Positions 45,860-55,580 of a stretch of 64,000 nt of DNA are shown here, piece by piece (the stretch's first letter is position 1; each line of letters starts with the position of its first letter). Below the pieces are notes generated by a model that worked only from the letters and a program-made list of their open reading frames with translations, made no database searches and had not been told where the DNA came from. The position numbers and the translations under genes were made by a program. Source of the stretch: JACOMS01 sp051252005 (lineage in GTDB: Bacteria; Pseudomonadota; Alphaproteobacteria; Caulobacterales; Maricaulaceae); NCBI GenBank assembly GCA_051252005.1, contig JBPOEZ010000002.1:62001-126000 (forward strand), in the 5' to 3' direction.

Positions 45860-48724
45860 CTAATCTGAATCTTCATCTGGCACATTGGCCAACCTCACGC
45901 CGCGCTCATCGCGGACAAGACGCGTGCCGTCTGATAAGACTGACTTCGGGAGTTTAGGCGCGTCTTTCACAGCCGTCGCTGCCGCGAGCAAATCTTTCGT
46001 AACAGCTTTAGGGACTGACGGCGTCGGCGGAGCCAGAGTCTTTTGCTCTTCAGCCTCAATCTCTTCGCGGTCTTTGCCAAAGTAAATGATCTGCTTCCAG
46101 CTTCTCGTAATGTTATCAGCAAAAATAAGTAAAAGGTCCCCCGGCTTTGCCATGGCAAGCGCCGTATCAACCGCCCTCTCCTCTTCTTCAACGATAGTAA
46201 TTTGTGCTTCGTTTACACCCGCCTTCATAAGCGCGGCCTTTAGAATACGTGGAACTTCGTCTGGCTTACGCCCGCGCAGGCCGTCATCACGGCGGCACAC
46301 ATAATGATCAAAGCTACCGGCCACGATAGTCGCCGCTTCTTCAATATCTTCGTCGCGGCGGTCCCCTGGCATAGCGATAACACAAATGCGCTCGCCCTCA
46401 GGCTCAAGCTGATCCGTCAATTTTGTCATCGCCGAAATCGCGGCAGGGTTATGACCATAATCCAAAATCACTTTGAACGGATGCTCGTCGAAGACATTCA
46501 TGCGGCCAGGCGCTTGGAAGAAGCTCATGGTAAAGGTGCGAAGACCGTGGCGTATATCCTCTAGGCTCTTGCCTTGGCTAAAGGAAATGGCGGCAGCAAA
46601 GAGCGCGTTTTGCACATTATGCATGGCCTTGCCGTCCATAGTCGCGGGGATAAGATGCGTCCAGATCAGCGGAATATGTGCGTGATTATCATAAATCGTG
46701 ATCATATGCCCGTTCATGCCCTGCTCTAGCACAACAGCCCGCCCTCCAGCGCGCACATGTTCCCGCACAAGGGGGTGCCCCGCATTCATTGTAATATAAC
46801 ACAAATTCTTAGCCTCAGTGTGCTGCGCCATTTTTAAGCACAGCTCATCATCCGCGTTCAGAACTGCCGTATCTTTGGCGACCTCCACGACTATACGTTT
46901 AACACGGGCCATATCTTCGAGCGTATCAACGCCTTTTAGGCCTAAGTGGTCGGCATCAATATTAAGAACCGCGCCAACATCACAGCTGCGATAACCAAGG
47001 CCACTTCGAACCATGCCGCCGCGGGCGGTTTCTAAAATGGCTGCATCAATCGTCGGGTCACGCAAAATCATTTGCGCGGACATAGGCCCTGTTAGGTCAC
47101 CTTTAACGCTCAAATTACCATCGATATAAACACCGTCCGTTGAGGCGAGGCCTACAGTATTTCCGCTCAGTTTAAAGATATGAGCGACCATCCGTGCCGT
47201 AGTTGTCTTACCATTTGTACCTGTAATGGAAATGATAGGAATACGTGTGCCAGAGCCACTTGGGAACAGCATATCCATCACGGCACCGGCGACGTCGCGC
47301 GGTTTACCTTCGCTTGGCGCTACGTGCATACGGAAACCCGGTGCCGCATTGATCTCACAGATCGCTGCGCCGTTATCTTTGTAAGACACGGAAATATTGG
47401 GTGATAGAAAGTCTACGCCGCCAACATCAAGACCAATGGCTTTGACCGCCCGTATGGCCATATCTCGGTTATCGGGATGAACGATATCAGTGACATCAAC
47501 AGCCGTCCCGCCTGTCGAAAGGTTGGCAGTAGAACGCAAGTAAACATGCTCGCCGACTGGCGGCACTGTGTCTTTTGTATATCCAACATCTGTTAAATGG
47601 GTCACGGCATTGTCATCAAGTTCAAGGCGAGTCAAAACTTTCTCATGCCCCACGCCTCGACGCGGATCAGAATTGACAATATCAATAAGCTGCTCGACCG
47701 TTTTCTCGCCGTCGCCAACAACATGACCCGGCACCCGTTTTGACACGGCGATAAGCTTATTGTCCACAACAAGCATACGGTGATCAAGTCCGCGAATATA
47801 AGACTCGACAATTACTGTCCGGCTGTTTCTGTTTTCTTCAAGGGCAAGATCGAAGCCTTCCGCCACATCTCCGCGCTCTGTTAAACCAATAGAAATACCG
47901 CGGCCATGGTTGCCGTTCAGCGGTTTGGTAACCACAGGGTATCCTATTCGCTCTGCAGCCCGTACGGCGTCGCGGCGCGAGCGCACAAGAATTTGGCGCG
48001 GAACGGGCAGACCAAGGTCGGCTAGAATACGGTTGGTTTCATCTTTATCCGAAGCGAGTTCGACAGAGATATAATTGGTTTGGCTTGTAATCGTGGCTTG
48101 AATACGTTTTTGGTACCGTCCGTGCCCAAGCTGGATCAGACTATACTCATTAAGGCGGATCCACGGAATGTCGCGATCTTCAGCGGCTTTAACGAGTGAC
48201 GCTGTACTCGGCCCTAGCGCGCGGCGCTGCGCGAACCGAATAAAATCATCCCGTTCTTCAGTAAAATTAAAATCATCGCTGCGGTCACCTTCACTTACAA
48301 GTTCATTCGGCAGGAGGTGCCGTAGAAGATCAATCGCAAGCTGCCCTGCGCGGCGGCCAACACGTTCTTCCTCATATTCGAAGACCATATTGTAAACGCC
48401 GGGCTGCCCCGCTCCGCGCGTTTTGCCAAAGGTGACATTCGCACCGGCCACATTTTGAAGCTCTATCGCAACATGTTCCCATACGTGGGCTATCCATGTG
48501 CCTTCATCTTCGCGCAAGCGGCGTACAAAGCCGCCTGGTTCGCCGTATGAGCAGCCATGTTCATGCAATCCAGGAAGTGCCTCGAGGAGCGCGTCAATAA
48601 AACTCGATCCGATTTTGGCCGTCGGCCAATCTTCTAAGATCCCTATATCAACCACATGCTTGATGACGGGAAAAAGGGCGTAGACATTTGGCCCTCTGAA
48701 GACTGACGTTTCCAAAATTCGCAT
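45860..48724 (-). CDS. cphA: Cyanophycin synthetase
   Basis: The 954 residues show the CphA order: N-terminal domain (1-160, RILETSVFRGPNVYAL), ATP-grasp that adds Asp (about 215-475, GYPVVTKPLNGNHGRGISIGL), and Mur-ligase half that adds Arg (from about 490; GTNGKTTTARMV, ETARGGMVRSGLG, LDYGHNPAAI). A C-terminal tail of about 60 residues is Ala/Pro/Lys-rich (LAPPTPSVPKAVTKDL). The enzyme builds multi-L-arginyl-poly-L-aspartate, a nitrogen and carbon store. GGAGGGAATTAG precedes ATG. Cyanophycinase is directly upstream and the Mur partner downstream. Confidence 0.96.
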   Translation of the reverse strand: MRILETSVFRGPNVYALFPVIKHVVDIGILEDWPTAKIGSSFIDALLEALPGLHEHGCSYGEPGGFVRRLREDEGTWIAHVWEHVAIELQNVAGANVTFGKTRGAGQPGVYNMVFEYEEERVGRRAGQLAIDLLRHLLPNELVSEGDRSDDFNFTEERDDFIRFAQRRALGPSTASLVKAAEDRDIPWIRLNEYSLIQLGHGRYQKRIQATITSQTNYISVELASDKDETNRILADLGLPVPRQILVRSRRDAVRAAERIGYPVVTKPLNGNHGRGISIGLTERGDVAEGFDLALEENRNSRTVIVESYIRGLDHRMLVVDNKLIAVSKRVPGHVVGDGEKTVEQLIDIVNSDPRRGVGHEKVLTRLELDDNAVTHLTDVGYTKDTVPPVGEHVYLRSTANLSTGGTAVDVTDIVHPDNRDMAIRAVKAIGLDVGGVDFLSPNISVSYKDNGAAICEINAAPGFRMHVAPSEGKPRDVAGAVMDMLFPSGSGTRIPIISITGTNGKTTTARMVAHIFKLSGNTVGLASTDGVYIDGNLSVKGDLTGPMSAQMILRDPTIDAAILETARGGMVRSGLGYRSCDVGAVLNIDADHLGLKGVDTLEDMARVKRIVVEVAKDTAVLNADDELCLKMAQHTEAKNLCYITMNAGHPLVREHVRAGGRAVVLEQGMNGHMITIYDNHAHIPLIWTHLIPATMDGKAMHNVQNALFAAAISFSQGKSLEDIRHGLRTFTMSFFQAPGRMNVFDEHPFKVILDYGHNPAAISAMTKLTDQLEPEGERICVIAMPGDRRDEDIEEAATIVAGSFDHYVCRRDDGLRGRKPDEVPRILKAALMKAGVNEAQITIVEEEERAVDTALAMAKPGDLLLIFADNITRSWKQIIYFGKDREEIEAEEQKTLAPPTPSVPKAVTKDLLAAATAVKDAPKLPKSVLSDGTRLVRDERGVRLANVPDEDSD

Positions 48725-48760
48725 CTAATTCCCTCCGTATGTGCATTCCTGCTTATGACA

Positions 48761-49579
48761 CTATGGCTGCGCCTTACGTGTTACAAGGTCATATCGGCTG
48801 CCATGTTGGAGTATATGCAATTTTACCCCGATAAGGCAAACAGGTTCACCCTGCCGAACATCCGCCATCGACGAATGTTCTAAATCCGAGGGATCAATGA
48901 CAGTAAGGCCGCCGCTCCCAATAACGTCAATATGGTCATCAGGGCCGATAAAGGCCGCTGTGTCTTCATCCACGCCAATACCTGTAGCAAAGGGGTTATA
49001 AGCAAGCGCTGTTAAAAGTCGCCCAAGCCGTCCACGTTCGCGAAAATGTTGGTCAATCACGACGCGGTTGGTCAACCCAAGCCCCGGTGCGAGGTTCGCC
49101 ATACCAAGCTTCGGCGTAGACCCAGAACGGCCAAACGCGATCATATGCTCTCCGATAAAGGCTGCGCCTGCCGAGGTTCCGGCAATATGGACGCCTGCCG
49201 CATTAGCACGGCGCATAAGTTTGGCCACGCTTGTTCCGCCAATGATAGTGGCAAGCCGTAATTGGTCACCTCCCGTCATGAAGATACCCGTCGCCTTTTC
49301 AAGGACATCCAAAAACTTCGCATCTTCGCAATCTTCCCGCGTGTCGAGCTTAACAATCACAGCAGATTTAACGCCTATATTTTCGAAAACTTCTTTGTAG
49401 CGGTCACCCGTATCATCAAGCCGAGACGCCGTCGGGATAATGGCTATATGACCGTCTTTACCGCCTGAAAGCTCAATAAACCGCATCAAAATCTCGGAAG
49501 ATTTAACTTTTTTCTCCCCCCCGCCAATGGGAATAATATAGCCGCGCTGTTGGCCGTCAGATACTTTTGCAGGACACAT
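48761..49579 (-). CDS. cphB: Cyanophycinase
   Basis: A 272-residue S51-type serine peptidase with MTGGDQLRL, the nucleophile Ser136 in AGTSAGAA, and DQHFRERGRLGRLL, which fits the substrate-arginine pocket of CphB. It degrades cyanophycin to beta-Asp-Arg dipeptides in the cytoplasm; no signal peptide is seen, so the intracellular CphB type rather than secreted CphE is favoured. First gene of the operon with cphA and the Mur partner, so synthesis and degradation are co-transcribed. AAAGGTGACCT is ahead of ATG. Confidence 0.95.
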   Translation of the reverse strand: MCPAKVSDGQQRGYIIPIGGGEKKVKSSEILMRFIELSGGKDGHIAIIPTASRLDDTGDRYKEVFENIGVKSAVIVKLDTREDCEDAKFLDVLEKATGIFMTGGDQLRLATIIGGTSVAKLMRRANAAGVHIAGTSAGAAFIGEHMIAFGRSGSTPKLGMANLAPGLGLTNRVVIDQHFRERGRLGRLLTALAYNPFATGIGVDEDTAAFIGPDDHIDVIGSGGLTVIDPSDLEHSSMADVRQGEPVCLIGVKLHILQHGSRYDLVTRKAQP

Positions 49580-49694
49580 AGGTCACCTTTTGAGCGTCAA
49601 TAAGCGCGGGAAAATAGGCGAGCAGCAGAGGGAGTCAAGCAGAGAAGTCCCCTCATCCGTTAATTCGCAATATGACCCAAACATGATCACAGAG

Positions 49695-52406
49695 CTACCT
49701 CTCGCTCAAGGCAGTGGCCATCTCTACGCCTTTGTCCTCTGTGAGCGCCGCGCAAAGCTCTATGCGTTCTACGGTTTGTTTAAGACTTCGCTCGGAACCA
49801 GGAATAAGCGCCGCTTTGCTTTCAAAGAAGGCTTTGACCTCGTCGCGTTTTTCAAGGGTGCAGAACCCTCGCCCATACCCAGGAACGCCACCAATGCGTA
49901 CATCTGGGATGCGGGTACTGACATAGGCGTCAAAGTTGGCTTTGAACCAATCCCATGTTGCGTCGCGGTGATCTATGTTCCCAATCATAGAGCTAATCAA
50001 AGACGTGGCCTGACGCCCTGTGAACGTATCCTTATCCGACAGAGCGGCTTCGCGTGTTTTAGCCGCTAGAGCTTGATCTGTTGTTGCCGAAAGACCGCCA
50101 ATTGCCGCGCCTTTTTCAAAAGATGAACCGCCTTTGACCATGGCCATCAGAGGCGCGTAAGCCTCCTTTGAACGGGTTTTCATCACGGCGCGCAAAGCAT
50201 TGCCGAGCATGTTTGGCGCTACGGCCGTTTTGTCCGGCTCTCCGTCAAGGCCGAGATAGGCCGCCCCTTGCGCCGCATATGCGCTGAGCATGGCAGCGTC
50301 ATTAGCTTTGAATATTAGGTTTCGGGCCAAAGTCGGCGCAAGCAGGTTTCCGTCAACTGTGTCTTTGCCGACAACCTTTTCATAACGATCTGCGAACATA
50401 TCCTGAATGAGGCGGGAAAGATCTGCGCGGCTACTGGCCGATAAATCATCATGCATCCAGCCCAATAGATCTCCTGCATTTGCCGCAACATCATATTCTG
50501 GATGAGCAGCAAAAGCTTCAATACCTTTGAGATAAACAGACGCATCGACTTGGCCTGCACGGAAGGCCGCTGTAAGGCTGTCTTGCACAGCCAGGACTTC
50601 GCGGGTGTTAAGCTTATCAAGACTACCGAGTAACGACTTCCACACATCGGCACCTAATGAGAAGCGGTAATACCCCGCCCCGTTTTCGTTCGGCATTACG
50701 GCAATCGGCTGGGCGTCAAAGGTGACTTTTTCCGTAAATTCAGAATCAGTCACAAGGCGGCACTGTTTCGACGTGTCTCCGCCCGCAAAAATGTATTTTG
50801 CACAAACGGGAATTTGCCAAGATTGCCCCTGTTTAGTGTTTGACCCAAGCGGCGCGTAGCGGGATTGATGAAAATCAGTCCTGCATGACCTTTCAGTACA
50901 GTCCATTTCTACGCTCACCAAAGGCAAGCCTGGTTGATCGACAAAGCTTTTCATCGCATTGACTACTGTGGCGTCGCCTGATCCGTCCGCAATACTCTGG
51001 AAGAAATCATCAGCAGTGGCTACGTCGTCAGCGTAACGTTTCATGTGCAAACGCACGCCTTTTTGGAAGGCCTCTTCACCAAGGTAACTTTCAAACATAT
51101 CCAAAACACCGCCGCCTTTGCGGTAGGTGATGCCGTCAAATTGATCCATCACTTGCTCAGTACGCTCTAGCGGCTCGCGGACTTTTCGCGTTGTGGAAAG
51201 CGTATCAATATTCATAGCACCAAGAGAAGCGTTCAATGTTTTGCGGTTAAAGTTACCTTCGGGCTGCCAAAGATGCGTGCCTTTATTTCCCATCCATGTC
51301 GCGAAAGCTTCGTTCAGCCAAATATCTTCCCACCAATAGGGCGTGACGAGATTGCCAAACCACTGGTGCGCGAGCTCATGGGAATGTACGCCCGCATAAG
51401 CGCGCTTCTGCGATAGGGCTGAGCCTTCATTCATCAGTAATAGATATTCACGGTAAACAATCGCGCCTGGGTTTTCCATAGCACCAAATGCGTAGTCCGG
51501 CGCTGCAATAAGGTCGAGCTTTTCATAAGGATACGGAATACCGAAATAGGCCTCGAGAGCTTCAAGAATCCCTGCCGTGTTTTTCAGAGCATATTCCATT
51601 TGGTCCCCAGACCCTCTGGCCGCTATCCCGCGCAGAGGAACTGAGCGCGAACGTACATCCGTTGGCGGCAACGGGTCATACTCGGTTACATCATAAGGGC
51701 CAACGCCAAACGCTAAGAGATATGTCGGTAAAGGCCGCGTTTGCTGAAACACATGCTTCTCCCAATCGCCGCCAATGTCTTCGGTCTTTACCTCGGGCGT
51801 ATTGGCATAAACGAAATCCTCCTTAGGCGCAGAGATTGACAGAGAGAATGGGACTTTAAAACGGGGCTCGTCAAAGCTTGGGAACGCCTCACGCGCGCCA
51901 ATGGCTTCGAATTGTGTGACAATATAGGCTTCGCCGTCTCGCTCTACTTTATAGGCAGAATTCAGCGCTGTGTTGAACGGCGTCGTATAAGGCAGGCGCA
52001 ATGTGGTTTTTCCTACCGGCAACGGCTTCTCAGCAGAAAGGAAGGCGATCCCCGAAGGCGCTTCGCTCTCCGAGAGCTCAGTGAACATTAACGGCTCCGA
52101 TGCGCCATCAGGCCAAATAGCCGCCGCGCCCGTGACAGTCATATGTTTCCCGTGCAGCCAAATTTTATCGGTGGGTGCCTTAATATCAACGTCGATTTCA
52201 ACAACGCCTTTAAAGGCCGCGTCATCTGGATTGATTACTAAATCAAGACGGTAGGCAGACGGAATGACATTGCCTCCCAGTTGCGCATGGGGAACAGCAT
52301 CTTCGTGGACAAGATCTATGGCTGTGTTTTTTTCCGTACAAGCAGAAAGCGTAAGCAGCGCAGAGGCACCGATTGCAAAGGCAATTTTGTTAAAAGTCAT
52401 GTTCAA
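49695..52406 (-). CDS. M1 family aminopeptidase, lipoprotein
   Basis: The 903-residue protein has a lipoprotein signal (lipobox L20-S-A-C23), the exopeptidase motif GAMENPG and the zinc site HELAHQWFGN...WLNEAF. The C-terminal half is the ERAP1-like helical domain. It is probably a periplasmic or outer-membrane-bound aminopeptidase that degrades imported peptides. Spacing of 9 bp to the serine hydrolase upstream suggests co-transcription. Confidence 0.93.
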   Translation of the reverse strand: MNMTFNKIAFAIGASALLTLSACTEKNTAIDLVHEDAVPHAQLGGNVIPSAYRLDLVINPDDAAFKGVVEIDVDIKAPTDKIWLHGKHMTVTGAAAIWPDGASEPLMFTELSESEAPSGIAFLSAEKPLPVGKTTLRLPYTTPFNTALNSAYKVERDGEAYIVTQFEAIGAREAFPSFDEPRFKVPFSLSISAPKEDFVYANTPEVKTEDIGGDWEKHVFQQTRPLPTYLLAFGVGPYDVTEYDPLPPTDVRSRSVPLRGIAARGSGDQMEYALKNTAGILEALEAYFGIPYPYEKLDLIAAPDYAFGAMENPGAIVYREYLLLMNEGSALSQKRAYAGVHSHELAHQWFGNLVTPYWWEDIWLNEAFATWMGNKGTHLWQPEGNFNRKTLNASLGAMNIDTLSTTRKVREPLERTEQVMDQFDGITYRKGGGVLDMFESYLGEEAFQKGVRLHMKRYADDVATADDFFQSIADGSGDATVVNAMKSFVDQPGLPLVSVEMDCTERSCRTDFHQSRYAPLGSNTKQGQSWQIPVCAKYIFAGGDTSKQCRLVTDSEFTEKVTFDAQPIAVMPNENGAGYYRFSLGADVWKSLLGSLDKLNTREVLAVQDSLTAAFRAGQVDASVYLKGIEAFAAHPEYDVAANAGDLLGWMHDDLSASSRADLSRLIQDMFADRYEKVVGKDTVDGNLLAPTLARNLIFKANDAAMLSAYAAQGAAYLGLDGEPDKTAVAPNMLGNALRAVMKTRSKEAYAPLMAMVKGGSSFEKGAAIGGLSATTDQALAAKTREAALSDKDTFTGRQATSLISSMIGNIDHRDATWDWFKANFDAYVSTRIPDVRIGGVPGYGRGFCTLEKRDEVKAFFESKAALIPGSERSLKQTVERIELCAALTEDKGVEMATALSER

Positions 52407-52415
52407 TCTTTCTTT

Positions 52416-53768
52416 TTATAGGGCGTCATAAATAGCGCGTAGCCGTGGATAAACGTCAGTTTCAAAAGTCGCAGGTAAACGTGTAATCCCCATCCGCACA
52501 ATAATAGCATTTTTGGACGGAATCGCGATGACAAGCTGATCATCATTTCCGCCCATGAAAAAAACGTCTCTCGGGAAATCAGGCAGTCGTACGCCGTCGC
52601 CGTTAAGCCACCACTGTGCGCCGTAAGCGCCGTTCGTCGCAGGGCCCGCTGTGAGTGAGTATTTCACCCAGTCTTCAGATAGTAACTGCTGATCGTCCCA
52701 TTTGCCGCCTTGTAGAAACAGCTGCCCCATGCGCGCAAAATCACGCGGCGTTGCATAAATATAAGAAGAGCCGATAAAGTTTCCGGCAGGGTCAACTTCA
52801 AAAATTGCAGATCTCATTCCTAGCGGATCGAACAAGGCTTTACGCGGAAATGCATGATATTCATCATCGTCATTTATCCGTTCTCGGATAATACGCGAGA
52901 TCATATTCGTCGTTGCGCTACTATATTCGAAGACTGTTTCTCTCGGGCTTTCATAGGCCTGAGCCGCCGCAAACTTACCCGTATCGCGGCTGTTAAACAG
53001 CATTTGCACAACATCTGAATTGATATCCGAATAGACTTCATGCGTATCAAGACCGCTCGACATGTGAAGAAGACTGTTGAGCGTGATGTCCGCGCGCGGG
53101 TCATCTCCCTGCCAGTCTTTGATGAGGTGCGTTTCGTCAATGCTTATGCGGCCTTCATCGGCAAGAACCCCGACCAGAGCCGAAGTCACGCTTTTCGCCA
53201 TAGACCAGCTTTGTTGGCGCGTGTCTTTCGTGAAGCCCGGCGCGTAATGCTCGGCAACGATTTTGCCGTCTTGAATAACCACTGCGCCGCGCGTGACGAT
53301 AGGGCGCTGCGTATTATCATCATCAAACAATGCCAAGAGCAGCGTTTGAATGTCTGGATCAATGTCAACGGTATAGGGATGGGAGGCGGGGTTTGCAGGC
53401 GGGATGCTGACAGGATTAACGCCTTTTTCTGCGGCCACACTGCAGCCGGCTTCGGGGCGATAACGGGCTTCACTTGAGCCAAGTCCAAAAAGAGAGCCCG
53501 TCACGACGCCGCTCTCTCGGTTTACTTTGACCTTTGCTTTTAACAAAATAGGATCAATTCCAAAAAAATCTGAGGCCAGAACATCGTCCAAATCTCGCCC
53601 TGCGACAAAAACTTCCGAACACGTCACCTTAACTTTGTAACCCACACCGATGCGGGCCTTCGCGTTCAACCCCAGTAAGACCTTTATGGCCGCAATAACG
53701 GCTACCGAAATGATGAGTACACCAACAATTTTGATCCATTTTACCATTCTGTTTTCTAACGAGCTCAT
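52416..53768 (-). CDS. Beta-lactamase-fold serine hydrolase
   Basis: One N-terminal membrane helix (about 12-34) is followed by a linker domain of about 100 residues and a class-C beta-lactamase / 6-aminohexanoate-dimer-hydrolase-like domain. SMAK is the SxxK nucleophile motif and YSS replaces the usual Y-x-N. LHMSSGLD and LFDPLGM are typical family segments. Substrate may be a D-amino-acid peptide, ester or amide; it cannot be read. Periplasmic, anchored. Confidence 0.85.
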   Translation of the reverse strand: MSSLENRMVKWIKIVGVLIISVAVIAAIKVLLGLNAKARIGVGYKVKVTCSEVFVAGRDLDDVLASDFFGIDPILLKAKVKVNRESGVVTGSLFGLGSSEARYRPEAGCSVAAEKGVNPVSIPPANPASHPYTVDIDPDIQTLLLALFDDDNTQRPIVTRGAVVIQDGKIVAEHYAPGFTKDTRQQSWSMAKSVTSALVGVLADEGRISIDETHLIKDWQGDDPRADITLNSLLHMSSGLDTHEVYSDINSDVVQMLFNSRDTGKFAAAQAYESPRETVFEYSSATTNMISRIIRERINDDDEYHAFPRKALFDPLGMRSAIFEVDPAGNFIGSSYIYATPRDFARMGQLFLQGGKWDDQQLLSEDWVKYSLTAGPATNGAYGAQWWLNGDGVRLPDFPRDVFFMGGNDDQLVIAIPSKNAIIVRMGITRLPATFETDVYPRLRAIYDAL

Positions 53769-53855
53769 GTCACTTCTGCGAGTCTTTTTCTTCGATGATT
53801 TCCTCTATCCCGACGCAAAAGTTATGCTATAACGCCGCAAAAAGATTTTAGGTGT

Positions 53856-54839
53856 ATGACCGAAGAAGCAATCAAATCTGACGAGGACTATGAAGGTCCA
53901 GACATGCGAGGGCGCCCTGGACGCATGCCTCCGTCCGAATCTGCGCGCATCACACGTCGGATCACAGCTTTGGCCGTTGCTCTCGGGTTTTTCTTCGCCA
54001 TTGGGAAATTATTTATTTGGCAGGAAACCCATTCTGTTGGCATATTGTCATCGCTTGTTCACTCTGCCCTCGATCTTTTTGCCGCGATGTCGAGCTTTAT
54101 TGCTGTCCGTTATGCTGCCCGTCCGCCGGATGAAAACTATAGGTTTGGCCGCGGGAAAGCTGAAAGCTTTTCGGCTGTCTTTCAAGTGTGCCTTATTGTT
54201 TTCGCAGCCTTTCACCTTCTGGAGGAAGCTTGGGAACGCGGAATAGATCCGCAACCCGTCACCGAAAGCGGCGTGGCTATTGTCGCCATGCTCATTTTCA
54301 TCGCCATGACCGTTTGGCTCTTAATCGCACAGACATGGGCAATTCGCGCGACGGGATCTATTGCTGTGCGAGGAGACCGCGCCCATTATATAGCGGATAT
54401 GATAGCCAATTGCGTCGTCATTATCGGGATCATCGTCTCGACCACGACCTCATTTGTACGTGCGGACGCCCTTGTAGGCGCATTATTGGCCGTCTGGCTT
54501 TTGTGGACAGCCTTTAAAGTCGCGCGCCTCGCATGGGCGCAATTGATGGACAAAGAACTTTCCGCATCAGAACGCGACCTCATCATCCGGCTGGCCACCA
54601 GAGACAAAGCCGTCAAGGCCGTGCATGACCTAAGAACACGCGCATCTGGGCCGCACATTCACATCCAAATGCGGCTAGACCTTGATCAGCATTTATCCCT
54701 ATCCGAGGCGCACGATATTGTTCTTGCTGTAGAAAAAAGATTGATGAACGCTTATCGAGCCGCTGACATCCTCATTCACCCCCACCCTACAGGTTGCCAA
54801 GAAACGCACGGGAATGAACGGTTTAAAACAGAATCTTAA
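53856..54839 (+). CDS. Cation diffusion facilitator (CDF) metal exporter
   Basis: The 327-residue protein has six predicted membrane helices and a cytoplasmic C-terminal domain (ferredoxin-like, HIHIQMRLDLDQHLSLSEAHDI). The transport site shows HSALD in helix 2 and HYIAD in helix 5, an H/D set often linked to Zn or Cd; FieF has D/D in helix 2. The first 30 residues are hydrophilic. It diverges from the serine hydrolase and lies upstream of the GST gene. Confidence 0.88.
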   Translation: MTEEAIKSDEDYEGPDMRGRPGRMPPSESARITRRITALAVALGFFFAIGKLFIWQETHSVGILSSLVHSALDLFAAMSSFIAVRYAARPPDENYRFGRGKAESFSAVFQVCLIVFAAFHLLEEAWERGIDPQPVTESGVAIVAMLIFIAMTVWLLIAQTWAIRATGSIAVRGDRAHYIADMIANCVVIIGIIVSTTTSFVRADALVGALLAVWLLWTAFKVARLAWAQLMDKELSASERDLIIRLATRDKAVKAVHDLRTRASGPHIHIQMRLDLDQHLSLSEAHDIVLAVEKRLMNAYRAADILIHPHPTGCQETHGNERFKTES

Positions 54840-54900
54840 AAAGCGCTAAATTAAAGACTTATTTACTCTTTCCTTACGGCTCTAGGGTTAAAAGCGTCAT

Positions 54901-55578
54901 ATGCGTACCCTTTATCATTGGCCGCTTGACCCGCAATCCCGCCAAGCTCGGATTGCTCTCGGCGAGAAAAAATTAAAATTCAAACTCGTTTCGGTTAGCC
55001 CATGGGAGCCGAGTTCAGAGTTTATCGCTCTATGCGCTGAAGGCATGCCGCCAGCACTTGTCGATATTGATACGGCTGGAAGCGTCGTGGTCACCGGCGC
55101 CCGTGCGATTTGTGAATATGCCCATGAAGGGTCAACGCGGTTCCCGCTCCTGTCCGAAAACATTGCCGAACGCGCGGAAGCCCGCCGCCTTTGCCAGTGG
55201 TTCGACGCGAAGTTCTCCGAAGAGGTTAACGCCTACCTTATGCATGAAAAAATAGAGAAAAGCCTGACGGGCGGCGGCTCGCCTCACCCGCCGACATTGC
55301 GCACGGGGAGAGAACATTTAACCTTTCACCTAGACTACATGTCATGGCTTTTGGATAGCCGCTCATGGCTCGCTGGGTCACAATTCAGCCTCGCTGATAT
55401 CGCAGCAGGCGCTAATATTTCCTGCCTTGATTTTTTAGGTGAAATTCCGTGGAAAACGCAGCCTAAAATTGCAGCTTGGTACCAGAAACTTAAGTGCCGC
55501 CCTAGCTTTCAGCCGCTACTCTTAGACCGTATTCCGGGCATTCTTCCGCCCGCCCACTATACAAATTTAGACTTTTAA
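54901..55578 (+). CDS. fzlA: GST-family protein, probably FzlA (FtsZ-binding)
   Basis: The 225-residue protein has the thioredoxin-like N-domain (LYHWPLDPQSRQARIALGEKKL) and helical C-domain of GSTs. The C-terminal extension DRIPGILPPAHYTNLDF resembles that of FzlA, the GST-like protein that bends FtsZ filaments in Caulobacter, and I recall fzlA next to queG in alphaproteobacteria. Without an alignment this is a good guess only; a generic GST is the alternative. queG starts 2 bp after its stop. Confidence 0.7.
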   Translation: MRTLYHWPLDPQSRQARIALGEKKLKFKLVSVSPWEPSSEFIALCAEGMPPALVDIDTAGSVVVTGARAICEYAHEGSTRFPLLSENIAERAEARRLCQWFDAKFSEEVNAYLMHEKIEKSLTGGGSPHPPTLRTGREHLTFHLDYMSWLLDSRSWLAGSQFSLADIAAGANISCLDFLGEIPWKTQPKIAAWYQKLKCRPSFQPLLLDRIPGILPPAHYTNLDF

Positions 55579-55580
55579 TC

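Noticed and set aside
49590..50069. Plus-strand ORF of 159 codons
   Set aside because: It lies mostly antisense to the M1 aminopeptidase, whose zinc motif and length are certain; no family pattern or RBS.
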